DNA from: Zingiber officinale
Taxonomy: Eukaryota > Streptophyta > Magnoliopsida > Zingiberales > Zingiberaceae
NCBI RefSeq assembly: GCF_018446385.1
Contig: NC_055990.1
Location: forward strand, 135,854,996-135,918,995
Reading direction: 5' to 3'
Length of the DNA: 64,000 nt
Shown here: positions 32,132-43,889 of the stretch, piece after piece
Layout: the number at the start of each line of letters is the position of its first letter
Position numbering within the stretch: position 1 is the first letter of the stretch
Translations under genes and position numbers: made by a program
The notes under the pieces: generated by a model
Seen by the model: only the letters and a program-made list of their open reading frames with translations
What the model was told of the DNA's origin: nothing
Database searches by the model: none

Positions 32132-35100
32132 TCAGCTGATAATCATCTTGTTAAAAAAGGAGGAATGCTCGGGAAAGTGCTCGATTAATTCATCCTTAGT
32201 CACCCAGACGAAATCTTTGCAGTTCCCAATATGAAGTTTACTTGTGCCGATGACTTGAGATTTAAAAAAGAACCTCTGCGTCAAGAAGAAAAAGAAAGCT
32301 TGGTAAAATAAACAAGAGAAGAGGATTATATGCCGTACGACATTGCATGATATACAGAGAAAGATAACCAAAAACCAAAAAAAAACCTTCATAAAAATAT
32401 TAAACCAATGAGATAAATAATAAATTATACCTCAAATTAGCAATTCATAATTAGCTAAAGCAAAATACTTCCAACTAATGCATTCCTACTTCGGGAAAAT
32501 TGATAAAGGTTAATTATTCGTTTCAAGGAGTTGCGATATGGATACTAAACTCCAAAATATTTATCACAAATACTGACGTCTACCTTGAAGGATGGAATTT
32601 TGGGTTCGTCATCTTTTAGTTCCACAGCCATATGTGCCATGGGAGCATTGCCCACAAAATATGTATGACTAAGCCCTCCAAGTACAGATTTTAATGCTGC
32701 TTCTGCACACTGCAAACCAATTACGTAGAACTTCAAAGTGACATTGTTCAGAAAGAAAACAAATGATAGGGATACATGTAGTATCATTGTTGCCAACAAA
32801 GGTATACCAAACGCAGAGTTTCTTCGTTTTCATAAACTTTCTCTGGAAAATGCCAAACAGGTGTCTCATCAGGGGCTCCATATGGGCTACCATATAAGAG
32901 AAGATAAAGTCTTCTGTCAAGTGCTCTTTGCAGTGACCTAAACGAAGAAACACCAGGATAAAAAATATGTGATGATTAAGTGAAAAGATAAAAAACAAGC
33001 CATAATACAGTGGGGTCATCATCCAAAGAGGACAGTCTCACAATCTGCACCTGACAGTGTAATGAACTTGCAGGTAGAAAACAAACAAAGAAGCAAGAAG
33101 GATTTGGTAGGGCAGAGGTCTCGAGAAGTGGTTGATTAAGTTCACCAATAATACATATGCAGTGGTCGAGTCTCAAGTATCGAGTGTTGATAGAAAAAAG
33201 ATAGTGAGACAGGCAATCAAGTAGGCATAGAAAGGATATTAGCAATTGCTTTTAGCGGTAGACAACATGATGAAAAAAAGTAGACCTAACACGTCATGTC
33301 AACTTAAACAAAAGCTCATTGTTACTTAGGAGAATGGCAAAAATATTCCTTTGACAACTTAGAATACCCAAGAAAGATGCACTTGACATACTTGATATAC
33401 TTACTTGATTATCGTTGCCCAAGGACAAAAAGAAGAATAAAGCAAGTGCATTTAAGTAGGACAACTGCATTGTACATCATAAATAACGAGAATATAGAAT
33501 GAAACTTGACCATGAAGAATAGAAGAAGCATGCCATTTCTATGATAATATGATGTGAAAATTTTGTCATCTAAAAATTGCAAGGGAACCCTCATATGAAG
33601 CAATAAATAAGATCTCAACTAAATAGGTAGTTTTTATTTCTGTTTTATTGAGGTGCATAGAGCAAAATTGACCATTCTTTCATTCAAAAGGCTAAATCAT
33701 GCTGAGTAACTGACGATGAAGGTAACAAAATACCTAAAATCGAACCTCAAAGAGATGACAAGGATCCCAAAATTCATAATGGGCAAATGAAAAAGGTGAA
33801 GAAGCATGTCTTGAGACTCAAATAAGGAACAAGGATCAAAAGTGTTACCTAACTGAAACGATTCATGCATAAAACTATAGAGCTCAACAATTAGGAACTA
33901 TCTTTTGTAAATTCTACAAGTTATAATACCTTAGGCAACCATGTATCTGGAGAGTCACAAGAGTAAATGAATATGTAGCCGCTGTAAACTGACACAATCT
34001 TTGAGACTATAGTAGAGGTATTGAGTAATTCAGCGAATTAATGAGTTTGGTCATGCACTAGATCCAAAGAAAATTTGTTATCAAATACAACAACAACAAC
34101 AACCAAACCCTATCCCACTAGGTGGGGTCGAAAATTTGTTATGAAATAAAGGAATTAAAATTGTTATTTGGCACATGGGTGTATTTTCCTTCAGAAAAGA
34201 CCGCTCAGGGTGTGACAAAACTCAAGCAGTAGAGGACTTATGAAAATGGTAAAGATGGAATAGAAGTGGCCTAACCAATGCTCTTTGTTGATCTGGTGGC
34301 TTAGCTACCACAGTGGAACAAGTAGGATGAGATAATAGTGTAAAGTCAAAAAGATTACCAAACATATGCTTAGAAGACCAGAATCTACAACCCAAATTTT
34401 GAGCCAAAAGCATATATCATATAAGCATCAGAAATGGCTGATGCCATGGACTTTGAAAATTCTTTTCTGAGATGCCTAGAATTGAAGGAAGGCAAAAACT
34501 ATTAGTACACAAATGGTAGAGGGCTTGCAGACAAGGAGATCTATCATTGAGTTTGAGTCATCTTGTTGATGGAGGAGCTACAAAACAAAGATATGTTGGG
34601 GCCATAGATTCTATGGTTGGGATATAGGCAATGAATATGGAACAAAAGCACTTATTCCTGGATAATTACCAATAGGATATGAACAAAGGCATTAAGAAGA
34701 AAAATAACGATCATCAAGACGAGATACCTACTCAGGGGATGAAACAAGGGAGAGAAATATCCAAAAGTTGTCAAGAAGACATCTAAGAAATGAACTAGAT
34801 ATTACAAGAAGGGTGTGACATTACTATAAGTTTCTTAGAGAAGAAAACATAGTGAGCAAGAAGCCACACAACATCAGGAGTGAGGAGCAACAAGTAATCT
34901 AATGGAATAGGTAAAACAGATTGGAGCAAAAGGCCACTTGAAGGGAGATGGAACAAGATAAGTCACACAAACCAATTCTCAAGCTAAGCTTGATCAAGAT
35001 AGTGAAGTGGAATATAAAGAAGAAACTTAATAAATTGAACTTATAAAATGTTAAAAATAAAGCATCAGGGTCACTTTATCACCATTTTATTAGTCCAAAT

Positions 35101-36832
35101 AGTTGGCGTTCAAGGAACAAGCATCAAAATCACATTTTGAGTGTCAAGAGTAGGAACTACTACAATGTAATGATAAATATAAAAATTTGATCACAAACTT
35201 CTGAATTGATTTCAACACTAGATACCAAAGATGCAAAAAATTGAAATAAATCAATGCAGTATATTAAGGGCAAAGAAGTTAAAAGAACATGAAGCATGCA
35301 CCCAACTTATCATGAATGGTGATGAGAGAAAAAAATGTCTATGATCTTATTAATGAGATGAGAACAAATGTATAAAGCTTGACAGATTACAAATGAAATC
35401 AACATAGACTTCATAGTGAAAGAACTACGAAAATACATGAAAATGCAGGGTATGCTATTTCTCTTAATTGTCAAACTATGATAACTATACATGAAAAATG
35501 CTTTCCTCCCCCTTCCTTAAGGTGGCTCTAACTATGGAATGCAAATGCTATAGCCAACAAAAATGGGAACATGATGAGAGCAAGACAATCAAACAACCAC
35601 ACCATTGCAAATTAAGTATCATGTCAAGCAAAGTGAGGAGAAACCAAGTCCATGTTTACCTCTTGTCATTATTCTTGTCAGCTTCTGTGATCCTTGGTGC
35701 AGGTACATAGTCAATCTTATAATCACCTTTGCCCCTATTAAGGCAATAACAATTACCATGGAACATAATTAAATTCATCAGAAAACAATAGAAAGCCTTG
35801 AATGCCCATCTATAATATATTATTATTTTTTATTCATTTCAAATGATATTCAGTTAACTTCAATGCCAAAGCCATTCTGAATATGACTATTTTTATGGTT
35901 TCTCAATATACATATATATAAGTACATTAGGAAGACGAATTTTTATTCTTACTAAATTTCCTATGTAGCTAATGTTGCAAGGAAATACAATAAATTGACT
36001 TCTGAGCCGATGTGATACTCATTTATCTATTGCTAATCTGTAAAGTATTGCTGTAGTTATTTCTTTGCTGAAGATTGGTTGTCTAGACTCTAGAAATCTA
36101 GGCATGTAGCATGGAGACTAATAACATCATAAGCTAAGAACACACAGATCACAGCTGTTTCCATTCCTACTTAGAAAAATAATAATAAGATTAAAAAAAA
36201 GATCGAACAAAATCTACTCAACAGTTTAAGAAAGAGAGTCCAGTTCTAAGATCCTTTCAAATAAGACAATTTGAAGTCTAACCTGCTAACAAGCCAGTTG
36301 GGAAAACATATGAAAAGAAAATATAGTACCAAAGAATTCTAAATCACGTATTATTGATAATTATACTGCATAACTACTCAAACTTTCAAATTATTAGAAT
36401 TCAGGACAAGCATTGCCAAAGTGAAAACAAGCTTAAGAGAACGAAATAACTTGAATTCAATCGGAGAAATCAGATCGCCAAACTGAAATACGTTCTACCT
36501 TGTCTCCCCCCTCGACAAGAACTCGTCTGGGTATTTCCGACGATATTGCTGCGTCCATCGGAACCTAAAAAACGTATCACATTCAACCCACTCCAGCTAT
36601 TTCCATCGAGTTTACGATATTCATCAATCAAGAAAGTAACAAAGATCTAGACTTACGAGAATTCCTGGAAGGCGTAGACAATGGGTTCGATTTTGGGAAT
36701 GACAACCGGAAGGCGTTCAAAGAGGACGGAGGCGACAATCTTCTCCGAGCTAGTGCTCCCGACCACGCCACCAGTTGCGGAGGATGAGAACCATCTGGAT
36801 CGTCGGAGTAGCGGAACGACGGATCTCTGCAT
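32132..36832 (-). CDS. MRPL46: Mitochondrial ribosomal protein L46 (mL46), six exons
   Basis: Minus-strand exons 36832-36657, 36564-36499, 35734-35660, 32937-32808, 32709-32584 and 32275-32132 join at GT-AG borders into an uninterrupted 238-residue frame. The N-terminus is Arg/Ser-rich without acidic residues (MQRSVVPLLRRSRWFSSSAT), as for a mitochondrial presequence. The mL46/Nudix-like core follows: KIVASVLFERLPVVIPKIEP, FRWTQQYRRKYPDEFLS, DYVPAPRITEADKNN, LDRRLYLLLYGSPYG, VWHFPEKVY, ALKSVLGGLSHTYFVGNAPM and DFVWVTKDELIEHFPE, ending FFNKMIIS. These match plant homologues of the mitoribosome large-subunit protein along the full length. Intron 3 is long (2.7 kb). The gene is single and appears intact. 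The ATG at 36832 is the first in frame and gives the presequence. Confidence 0.93.
32938..35659 (-). other. Long third intron of MRPL46
   Basis: This 2.7-kb intron has no recognisable gene. A short plant-repeat-like piece (AACAACAACAACCAAACCCT then ATCCCACTAGGTGGGGTCG, 34087-34130) resembles a dispersed short interspersed repeat tail. The remainder is AT-rich, with many short minus-strand frames that show no domain. Confidence 0.5.
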
Positions 36833-37080
36833 CTCACTGCGGTCTAATTCTTCCTTGCAAACTCCTCGTTAAAACCCTGAGATTAAGCAGAGAAGAGATA
36901 AACCCCAAGATATCGCCTAACTGAGCAATGATCATAAACAGAAATCTTGTGAAGGAGAAGAAAACCAGCGGAGAAGAGCTAGAAGCTTACCAGACATGGA
37001 ACTTGGGGCGAGACCGCGCGAGACTGCTAGAGTGACTGCGCAAGGACGATGAAATTAGGTTTTGTTATGACGTTGCACAG
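36833..37080 (-). promoter_or_regulatory. MRPL46 leader and probable 5'UTR intron
   Basis: On the minus strand a likely leader exon ends at ...CCATGTCTG followed by GTAAGC (36994-36989). A pyrimidine-rich run ending CTTAATCTCAG (about 36880) precedes GGTTTTAACG and the ATG, suggesting a 5'UTR intron of about 110 bp. Inferred from splice-like signals only. Confidence 0.4.
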
Positions 37081-37439
37081 GTGTACACTTTTTAGAGAAT
37101 TTTTCATCTTACACCAATACTTTTAATAATTTTTTAAATCAAAATCCACTCTTATTAAATAAGGCAATTTATCTGCCCACCTAGAAATTTTAATTGGCCA
37201 AAAGACCTATATTATTTTGGTATTTATCAAAGGAAGTATTTTTTCAAGTACACTTTCCTTTTAATCCTTCTAACAAATCTAATTTCTTTTATCGTTTTTC
37301 TTTTCTCCCTCTATATTTCCTATCTCCTCTCTCATATCTCCTATGCATGTTACTTCTTTTATTTTTCTTTTCCTTTCTTTTCTCTTTTTTATTTGCATGC
37401 ATGCATAGTATATCAGTCCAACGACATTTAAGATTTAGT
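37081..37439. other. Spacer upstream of MRPL46, nothing recognised
   Basis: CT-rich at 37270-37390 (TTTTCTTTTCTCCCTC type), probably promoter-proximal or repeat-derived. The ORF at 37194-37442 has low-complexity composition and no domain. Confidence 0.4.
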
Positions 37440-37800
37440 TAATTTTTTGATAACATTTTAATACATTTAGTGGAGCTAAAATAAATCATGAATAGCAAAT
37501 TTAAACTACTTGTAATCTCATAAATCTACAGAAATTGAAATAAGTGCAATCAGAGTTTTTTTAGGTCTATCAATGGGTTTCGATTAAAACCCATTGATGG
37601 ACCTAGAGAGTTCTGATTGCATTCATTTCAGTTCCTGTGGATTCCTGATGTTGCAAGGAGTTCAAATATGCTATCAATTGTTTATTTTGGCTTTTAAAAT
37701 GTGTTAAAATATAAGAAGAAATAATCAGCAAAAAATCTACATGTTAGGCCTGATATGGAATCATATCAGACCTAACATGGGTATAATATAATTTTTTTGT
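37440..37800. repeat. Palindromic foldback repeat, copy 3
   Basis: Centre at 37563-37606: TTAGGTCTATCAATGGGTTT pairs with AACCCATTGATGGACCTAG. Arms carry AAACTACTTGTAATCTCATA against TGTTGCAAGGAGTTCAAATA, then a second palindrome GTTAGGCCTGATATGG / ATCAGACCTAACAT at 37743-37782. Confidence 0.75.
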
Positions 37801-38050
37801 AGTGCATTCTTATGTTTAGCTTGCAATAATTGTACAAGTGAAAGAATATACTACTGACCCAAACATAAAAATCATAATGAACTACAGAGACAAAATATAG
37901 TATTTATGAAGAATTACAAAGACAAGAAGAATTGAACTTGTAAATTAAATACATCTTATTTTCTTACAATGAAACAAGCTAAAGTCCTCAGTAACACACC
38001 ATAAGCTAGAAAGCATGCATGAGATAACATCTTGTTACTATCTAAATTTC
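37801..38050. other. Spacer, nothing recognised
   Basis: AT-rich sequence between palindrome copy 3 and the remorin fragment. Part may be 3' flank of that gene piece. Confidence 0.35.
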
Positions 38051-38263
38051 TCATGAACTGAAATAGCTACAACCTTGCTTTGGCATCTGCCCTGTGGCAT
38101 GATATTTAGCCGCACTTTCTTCTCACTTCAATAGCTCTTCATGGCACATAGCCTCAGTCGTTGCTCTCTTCTCTTTGGCTTCTTTGTGAATCATAGCAAT
38201 TTTGTTTTTCATTTTCTCAGCCTATTCTGCTTCTTGTTCTCTAATTTTTGCTGTCCACATAGT
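38051..38263 (-). pseudogene. Remorin C-terminal gene fragment
   Basis: The minus strand encodes the end of a Remorin_C domain: KIREQEAE, then KMKNKIAMIHKEAKEKRATT and EESAAKYHATGQMPKQG, closing with CSYFSS and TGA at 38051. Remorins are plant plasma-membrane/lipid-raft coiled-coil proteins with this C-terminal pattern (NKIA.IHK.AEEKRA, AAKYRATG..P, Cys near the end). Two in-frame stops break it, TAG just before AEKM and TGA after EELLK. Nothing upstream of ~38263 matches the rest of the gene. It lies between two copies of a palindromic repeat, so it is probably a captured or stranded last-exon piece. Confidence 0.7.
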
Positions 38264-38299
38264 ATTAGAGCAATCATAGACACATCCATTATGAAATGA

Positions 38300-38700
38300 A
38301 GAGTTCCTAAAATAGTTGAGCATTCCTAATAGAGTGAGACTCATATTGAGTCTGATATGAAATCATATCAGACCTAACATAGACCTGATATGATTCATAT
38401 CAGGCCTAACGTAGAGGTTTTATATTGATTCTTTTTTCTTATATTTTAACACATTCTAAAAGTAAAAATAAACAATGGATAACATATTTAAACTCCTTGC
38501 AACATCAAGAATCCACAGGAACTGAAATGGGTGCAATCGGAACTCTCTAGGTCCATCAGTGGGTTTCGGTCAAAATCTACTGATGGACCTAGAGAGCTCC
38601 GATTGCACCCATTTTAATTTCTATGGATTTCTAATATTGCAAGGAGTTCAAATATGCTCTCCATTATTATTTTTGGCATTCTTAGTGGTGAACTAGAGGT
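38300..38700. repeat. Palindromic foldback repeat, copy 4
   Basis: Outer palindrome of ATCAGACCTAACATAGACC type at 38360-38415, then the main palindrome centred near 38570 (CTAGGTCCATCAGTGGGTTT against TCTACTGATGGACCTAGAGA) with ~70-bp arms including ATCCACAGGAACTGAAATGG. Confidence 0.8.
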
Positions 38701-40160
38701 TTTGAAAAACCTAAAACGTATAGGGAATGTTTTACTGATTCTTTCTTATTATATTTTAACATCTTTTAGAAGTTAAAATAAATAATAGATAGAATATTTT
38801 AACTCCTTGCAACATTAGAATTCCACAGAAACTGAAATGTGTGTAATCGGAGCACTCTAGGTCCATCAGTGGGTTTTGATCGAAACTCATTGATCTACCT
38901 AGAGACCTCAGATTGCAGTCATTTCAGGTCATATGGATTTCTAAAATTGAAAGGAGTCCAAATTGGTTTTGAAAAAACTAAATCTCTCTTTCTTTCTTTT
39001 TTATTTTTATTTTTTTTGTTATTAGGCATAATATCTCCCATATCAGGTCCACGTTGGGCCTGATATCTCTTCGTATCAGGCCTAATAACAAAAAAAAGAA
39101 AAAAAAAAAGGGAAAAAAAAAAGAGAGATTTAGACCTAGAGAGCCCTGATTGCACCTATTTCAATTTTTGTGGATTTCTAATATTGCAAGGAATTCAAAT
39201 ATGCTCTCCATTGTTATTTTTGGCATTCCTAGTGGTGGACCAGAGGTTTTGAAAAACCTAAAATGTATAGGGATTGTTTTGCTGATTCTTTCTTATTATA
39301 TTTTAACATCTTTTAAAAGCTGAAATAAATAATAGATGGCATATTTTAACTCCTTGCAATATTAGAAATCCACAGAAACTGAAATGAGTGTAATCGGAGC
39401 TCTCTAGGTCCATTTGTGGATTTTGACCGAAACTCACTAATGGACCTAGAGAGTTCCGATTGCACCCATTTCAGTTCCTGTGAATTTCTAAAATTGCAAG
39501 GAGTCCAAATATGCTCGTCATTATTATTTTCGGCATTCCTAGTGGTGTACCAGAGGTTTGGAAAAATCTAAATCTCTCTTTCTTTCTTTCTTTATTTTTT
39601 TCTTTTTTTTGTTATTAGGCTTGATATCTCCCATATCAGGTCCATGTTGGGCCCGATATGGGGAGATATTAGGCCCACATTGGGCCTGATATAAAGAGAT
39701 ATCAAGCCCAATGTGGTCCTGATATCTCTTCATATCAGGCCTAATAACAAAAAAAAGAAAAAGAAAAAAAAAAGAAAGAGAGAGAGATTTAGGTTTTTCA
39801 AAACCTCTGATCCACCATTAGGAATGCCAAAAATAATAATGGAGAGCATATTTGGACTCCTTGCAATTTTAGAAATCCACAGGAACTGAAATGGGTGCAA
39901 CCGGAGCTCTCTAGGTCCATGAGTGAGTTTCGGTCAAAACCCACTGATCGACTTAGAGACCTCAGATTGCAATCATTTCAGGTCCTGCCGTCCTGTAGAT
40001 TTCTAAAATTGCAAGGAGTCTAAATATACTCTCCATTGTTATTTTCGACATTTCTAGTAACGAACCAGAGGTGTTGAAAAATCTAAATCTTTTTTTTTCT
40101 TTTTTGTTTTTTTTTTCATGTTGTTAGGCCTGATATGGAGAGATGTCAGACCCAACGTGG
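38700..40160. repeat. Tandem cluster of palindromic foldback repeats, copies 5-7
   Basis: Three further main palindromes are centred near 38882, 39427 and 39932, separated by AATCTCTCTTTCTTTC-type tracts and palindromes of ATATCAGGCCTAATAAC (39040-39100, 39620-39750). The block 39090-39540 repeats 38700-39000 closely, so copies 5 and 6 look tandemly duplicated. The 39539-39800 region is itself one long hairpin (ATTAGGCTTGATATC / GATATCAAGCCCAAT). Nothing here is coding; the ORFs are palindrome artefacts. Confidence 0.8.
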
Positions 40161-41249
40161 ATTTGAGCTCTTATAACATGTTTGAGAAAAAAATTGAAAA
40201 AAAAGAAAAACAAAGAGAAGATAAAAAAGAAGAAGAAAGAGAAGATACGTTACATGTATAGTAGGAAAGAGAAGAGAGAGAAATGATAAAGAAAAGAAAA
40301 TCAGTTAAATTTGTCAGGAGGGTAGAATAGAAAGACCACTGTAAAAAGATGCTTCATTTGATAAATGCTAAAGCAGTATGCATCTTTTGGTAAATTCAAA
40401 AATCTAAATATTTTTTTTTTGATAAATTATCGTAAATAAATATTAAATATGATATCTAGTAATTGTACATGGTAAACTATAAAATGTTCATGGTCATGGA
40501 CCTACAATTAGTCATTGTAATTAATATAATATTGAATAATTACGTTTTCTTCTAGATTATTTCCAATAATAAAAATTATAAACAGTATTGAATGTCATAA
40601 GGTATTTGATGAGAAATTAAAATGTTAATAAAAATATTACAAACAGTTATTCGTGAGTTAGATTTGGAGAATTCTTTAACAAAGTAAAGTAATTGGACAA
40701 AGATTTGAAATACCCATATAATATTATTAACAATGATTTAATTTTATGGGCGCTTATGGAGAAACATCCAACATTTGGTCAAGATTTTTAAAAATCAAAA
40801 ACTAAAAAAATTGAAAAATCAGACAACTTTAATTAATGCTTCGAAAATATTTTTCATAAAATTAAAGAGAAAACTCTGAATTACTAAAAATATTAAAGAG
40901 CGGAAATTAAAAAGGTGCTCGATCCCTGTTTTTTTATCAAGAAGCATGCTTCTAAAAAATTTGTATATATACTGTTAATAAAAAGTGGTTTTAGAAGTTT
41001 TTATTTCATCTAAAAAGTTTTTCAAAAGAATAGGAAGGGTGTTTTCTGATTTAGATTTGACGTGATAGCATGGTTCTAATGTTCTATAAGCTGACAGAGG
41101 AATAAGGGTTTAAAAGGTACGTAAAAATAATTTATGTCCTCTAGATTTTTTTTTATAAAATAAAATTTTATTAATATTCAAAGATTATTCTTAAACACGG
41201 TTTATATAGACATAAAAAAGAAAAAAAATTATAATATATAATATAAACG
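40161..41249. other. AT-rich intergenic DNA
   Basis: GA-rich tract at 40190-40320 followed by AT-rich sequence. No gene, RNA gene or clear repeat was recognised. Confidence 0.45.
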
Positions 41250-41950
41250 GTAAATTAGAGAAAAATCCTCAATCATAATGTTAACTTTACATGCAATCCT
41301 CATGTCTAAAATTAAAAACTTTGTTTCCACTCCCTGCATGCAAAGTATTACTTGTTTTAACTCCCTCATGCAAATATTGATACCTAAATTACCCCTCAAA
41401 TTTTTTAGATACAAAAATTCCAAAATTGAGTACAAAAAGTCTAAAAATGAGTATAATTTTCTTAAAGTCAGTACTTTATATTAAAAATCGAGTATATTTT
41501 CTATCAAAATTGTCCCTCTTATTTTTTAGGTATAAAAAGTCTAAAAATAAGTATAATTCATGTTAAATTCAACACTTTACATATAATCTAGTACTCTATA
41601 CTATAATCGAATATATTTTCTATCGAAATTAACCATCATATTTTTCGGTACAAATAGTCTAAAAATGAGTATAATTCCTATTAAATTCAGCACATTAAAC
41701 TAAAATCGAGTATATTTTGAGGTGAAAAAAGAATCGTACTCAATTTGATAGAAAATATACTAGATTCTAAGTTAATATACTCAATTTAAGAGGATTTATA
41801 CTGATTTTTAGACTTTTTGTACCTAAAAATATCATGGACAATTAGATAAAGATGTTTGACTGGGGAGTGAAAACAAAGATTTTCATGGATGGGGACTGCA
41901 TGCAAAGATTTGTTTGCCAATAGGGACTGCATGCAAAATTACCCATATAT
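41250..41950. mobile_element. Foldback element with internal direct repeats
   Basis: Ends are inverted: ACTTTGTTTCCACTCCCTGC and CATGCAAAG at the left pair with GGGGAGTGAAAACAAAGATT and CATGCAAAGA at the right. Between them a ~115-bp unit (AAAAAGTCTAAAAATGAGTA then TTAAATTCAGCACT... AATCGAGTATATTTTCTA) is repeated about three times directly, with an inverted remnant at 41700-41830. The ORFs at 41229-41484 lie in this repeat and are not genes. Confidence 0.65.
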
Positions 41951-42182
41951 AAACTACAATTCCTATTTTATAGATTCACATAAAAAAGAAAAGAAATCAT
42001 AATATACAAACTACAATTCCTATTTTATAAAAAGAAAAAATAATTTAAAAAAAATTATTAATAGACAAACAATCTTAAAATTTCTAAACGGACTTAAATC
42101 TAAAAAATTACAAAAGATAGAAATTACTAAAAATATATTAAATACTAAAAAATAAAAATTATCAAAACTAATAATAAAAATA
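41951..42182. other. AT-rich spacer
   Basis: A 40-bp duplicated word (AAACTACAATTCCTATTTTA at about 41950 and 42005) is the only structure noted. Confidence 0.4.
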
Positions 42183-43675
42183 TGTGGATACTCTTGCACC
42201 AGTCATCTCAAGTTGAAAGAACTCGTTCTTGAGTTTAGAGTAGTGTCAGATGGTAGTCCAAAAGGAAAATTATTTGACACTAAATTTATAAAATCTACTA
42301 GTAGTTGTTTCTCAACCGTCGATGCATCAAGAGCTTTCAATCATTTGTAGACACGATCCAAAATTTCTCCATCACCATGAACATTGGATTCTATATATAG
42401 CACAACATCCATTTTCTCTTACCAACCAGATTCATCCTTAGAATGACCATACACTTCTAGAGAATCTATTGTAGACATGGTTGAGCCATCAAGGGTTCAC
42501 CCCACAAAGATAGTGATATCTTCCTTAGCTAAAGAGGATTCAACAGTTGTGAAAGGAATATCACACTGATGTCATATGGACACGATGAAATGTGGACCAC
42601 AGGTGAATTGGCATGGAAGTTGACTGGGAATAAGACTTTCGCTAAAGAACTCAGGGAATCACCTATAAATATCAGTGAAGTAAGACTTCTGCGGGCCAGG
42701 GACACAACTACTCTGACGATCAAGTCAGAAACTAAGAGAGAAAGTAGTAGCAAAAATGGAAGAAAGTATGACACTATGCGCACATGTGTAACTGTACCAG
42801 TGGTGAAGAACCCCCTTTTATAATATCCCTCACAATCCCCACATTTAATAAGACATCATCTCACTGCCAGATAACCTATCCCATCGTCATGCTTCCACCA
42901 TATCCAGTAGTCACATCATGAGTATCTATATATAGATATGATTTTCTAACTTGCTGATAAATCCGCATGTTGTATTAATGGCCAAATGGGCTCATAGGCT
43001 AGGAGGCTTATTGGGTTTCTAGTTAGAAGATGGACACAACATAGGAAGCCCACTTTCTCATGATGCCTAAATGGACTGTGATAGTATCCCAAGAGAGAAT
43101 GAAGCTTTATGGGAAACTAGCAAACTACAATACCAACCCCTTAAGCGTCTGCTCGATCCACCTTAGCCGATCTAGAGAGAATGGGGAACAAAGCCTTGTG
43201 AGTGTTCGATAGAGCCGGGGAGTGGGGTCTCTTGAGATCCTATTCGATCAGTGTTAGTTAGACGGAAGAGAATGGGGAACAGAGCCTTATGAGTGTCTGA
43301 CGGAGCTAGGGAGCGGGGCCTCTTGAGAGTTTGTTCTATCGGCATTAGCCGGTCGGGAGAGAATGGGGAGTAGAGCCCTGTGAATGTTCGACAAAGCTTG
43401 AAAATTGGGCTCATTGAGAGTCTGTTTGATCAGTGTTAACTGATTGAGAGAGAACAAGGAACATAACCCCATGAGTAGATCTAGAGAATGGGGCCCTTAG
43501 AGAGTCTGTTCGATTGGCTTAACCTATTCGGAGAGAATAGGGACTAGAGCCCCATGAGTATCCAATAAAGTTGGGGAGTGGGGCCTCTTGAGAGCCTGCC
43601 CGATTAGCATTAGCTTGTCGGGAGAAAATGGGGAGCAGAACCCCATGAGTGTTCGGCAGAGCCGAGGAGTGGGGT
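42183..43675. mobile_element. Probable LTR remnant containing a 91-bp tandem array
   Basis: No coding domain is found. The non-coding part resembles plant LTR sequence in composition and ends in a minisatellite like those in the gypsy LTRs of this window, followed directly by a copia LTR start at 43676. No clean termini or target duplication were found, so the class is a guess. Confidence 0.35.
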
Positions 43676-43690
43676 GTTGGAGCAATTCCA
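43140..43690. repeat. 91-bp tandem array, about 6 copies
   Basis: The word GAGAGAATGGGGA(A/G)CA recurs at about 43176, 43267, 43359, 43450, 43532 and 43622, followed each time by GAGCC(C/T)(T/A)(A/G)TGAGTGT and GGGGAG(T/C)GGGGCCTCTTGAG-like bases. Spacing is 91-92 bp except one shortened unit. The small ORFs on the minus strand here are repeat translations. Confidence 0.85.
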
Positions 43691-43885
43691 ATGGTCTGTG
43701 CGACCATGTATTTTGATGTTTGGGTAAAGGGTTTAAGTTATGTTCACCCTTGTATTTGATATATGTATTTGAGTTGTGCAGGATTGTAGGATACACATAT
43801 GACTCAGCTTGATGACTTAGGGTCCAGTGACGGATGGCGCATCCGAGGGACCGTGGACAAGACAGTAAGGACAAGGGTCATAGGT
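43676..43885 (+). mobile_element. Copia LTR 5' fragment
   Basis: Starts TGTTGGAGCAATTCCAATGG, a typical copia LTR opening, immediately after the tandem array, and is LTR-like to about 43885 where it meets the minus-strand gag remnant. No partner LTR or primer-binding site is seen. Confidence 0.4.
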
Positions 43886-43889
43886 GTGT

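Noticed and set aside
34087..34130. CAACAACAACAACC followed by CCCACTAGGTGGGGTCG as a SINE
   Set aside because: Resembles a dispersed plant repeat tail, but no SINE promoter boxes or target duplication could be found, so it is only mentioned in the intron entry.
43172..43874. Repetitive minus-strand ORFs with PLPSSIEHS-like units
   Set aside because: Translations of the 91-bp tandem array, frame-unstable and without family resemblance.
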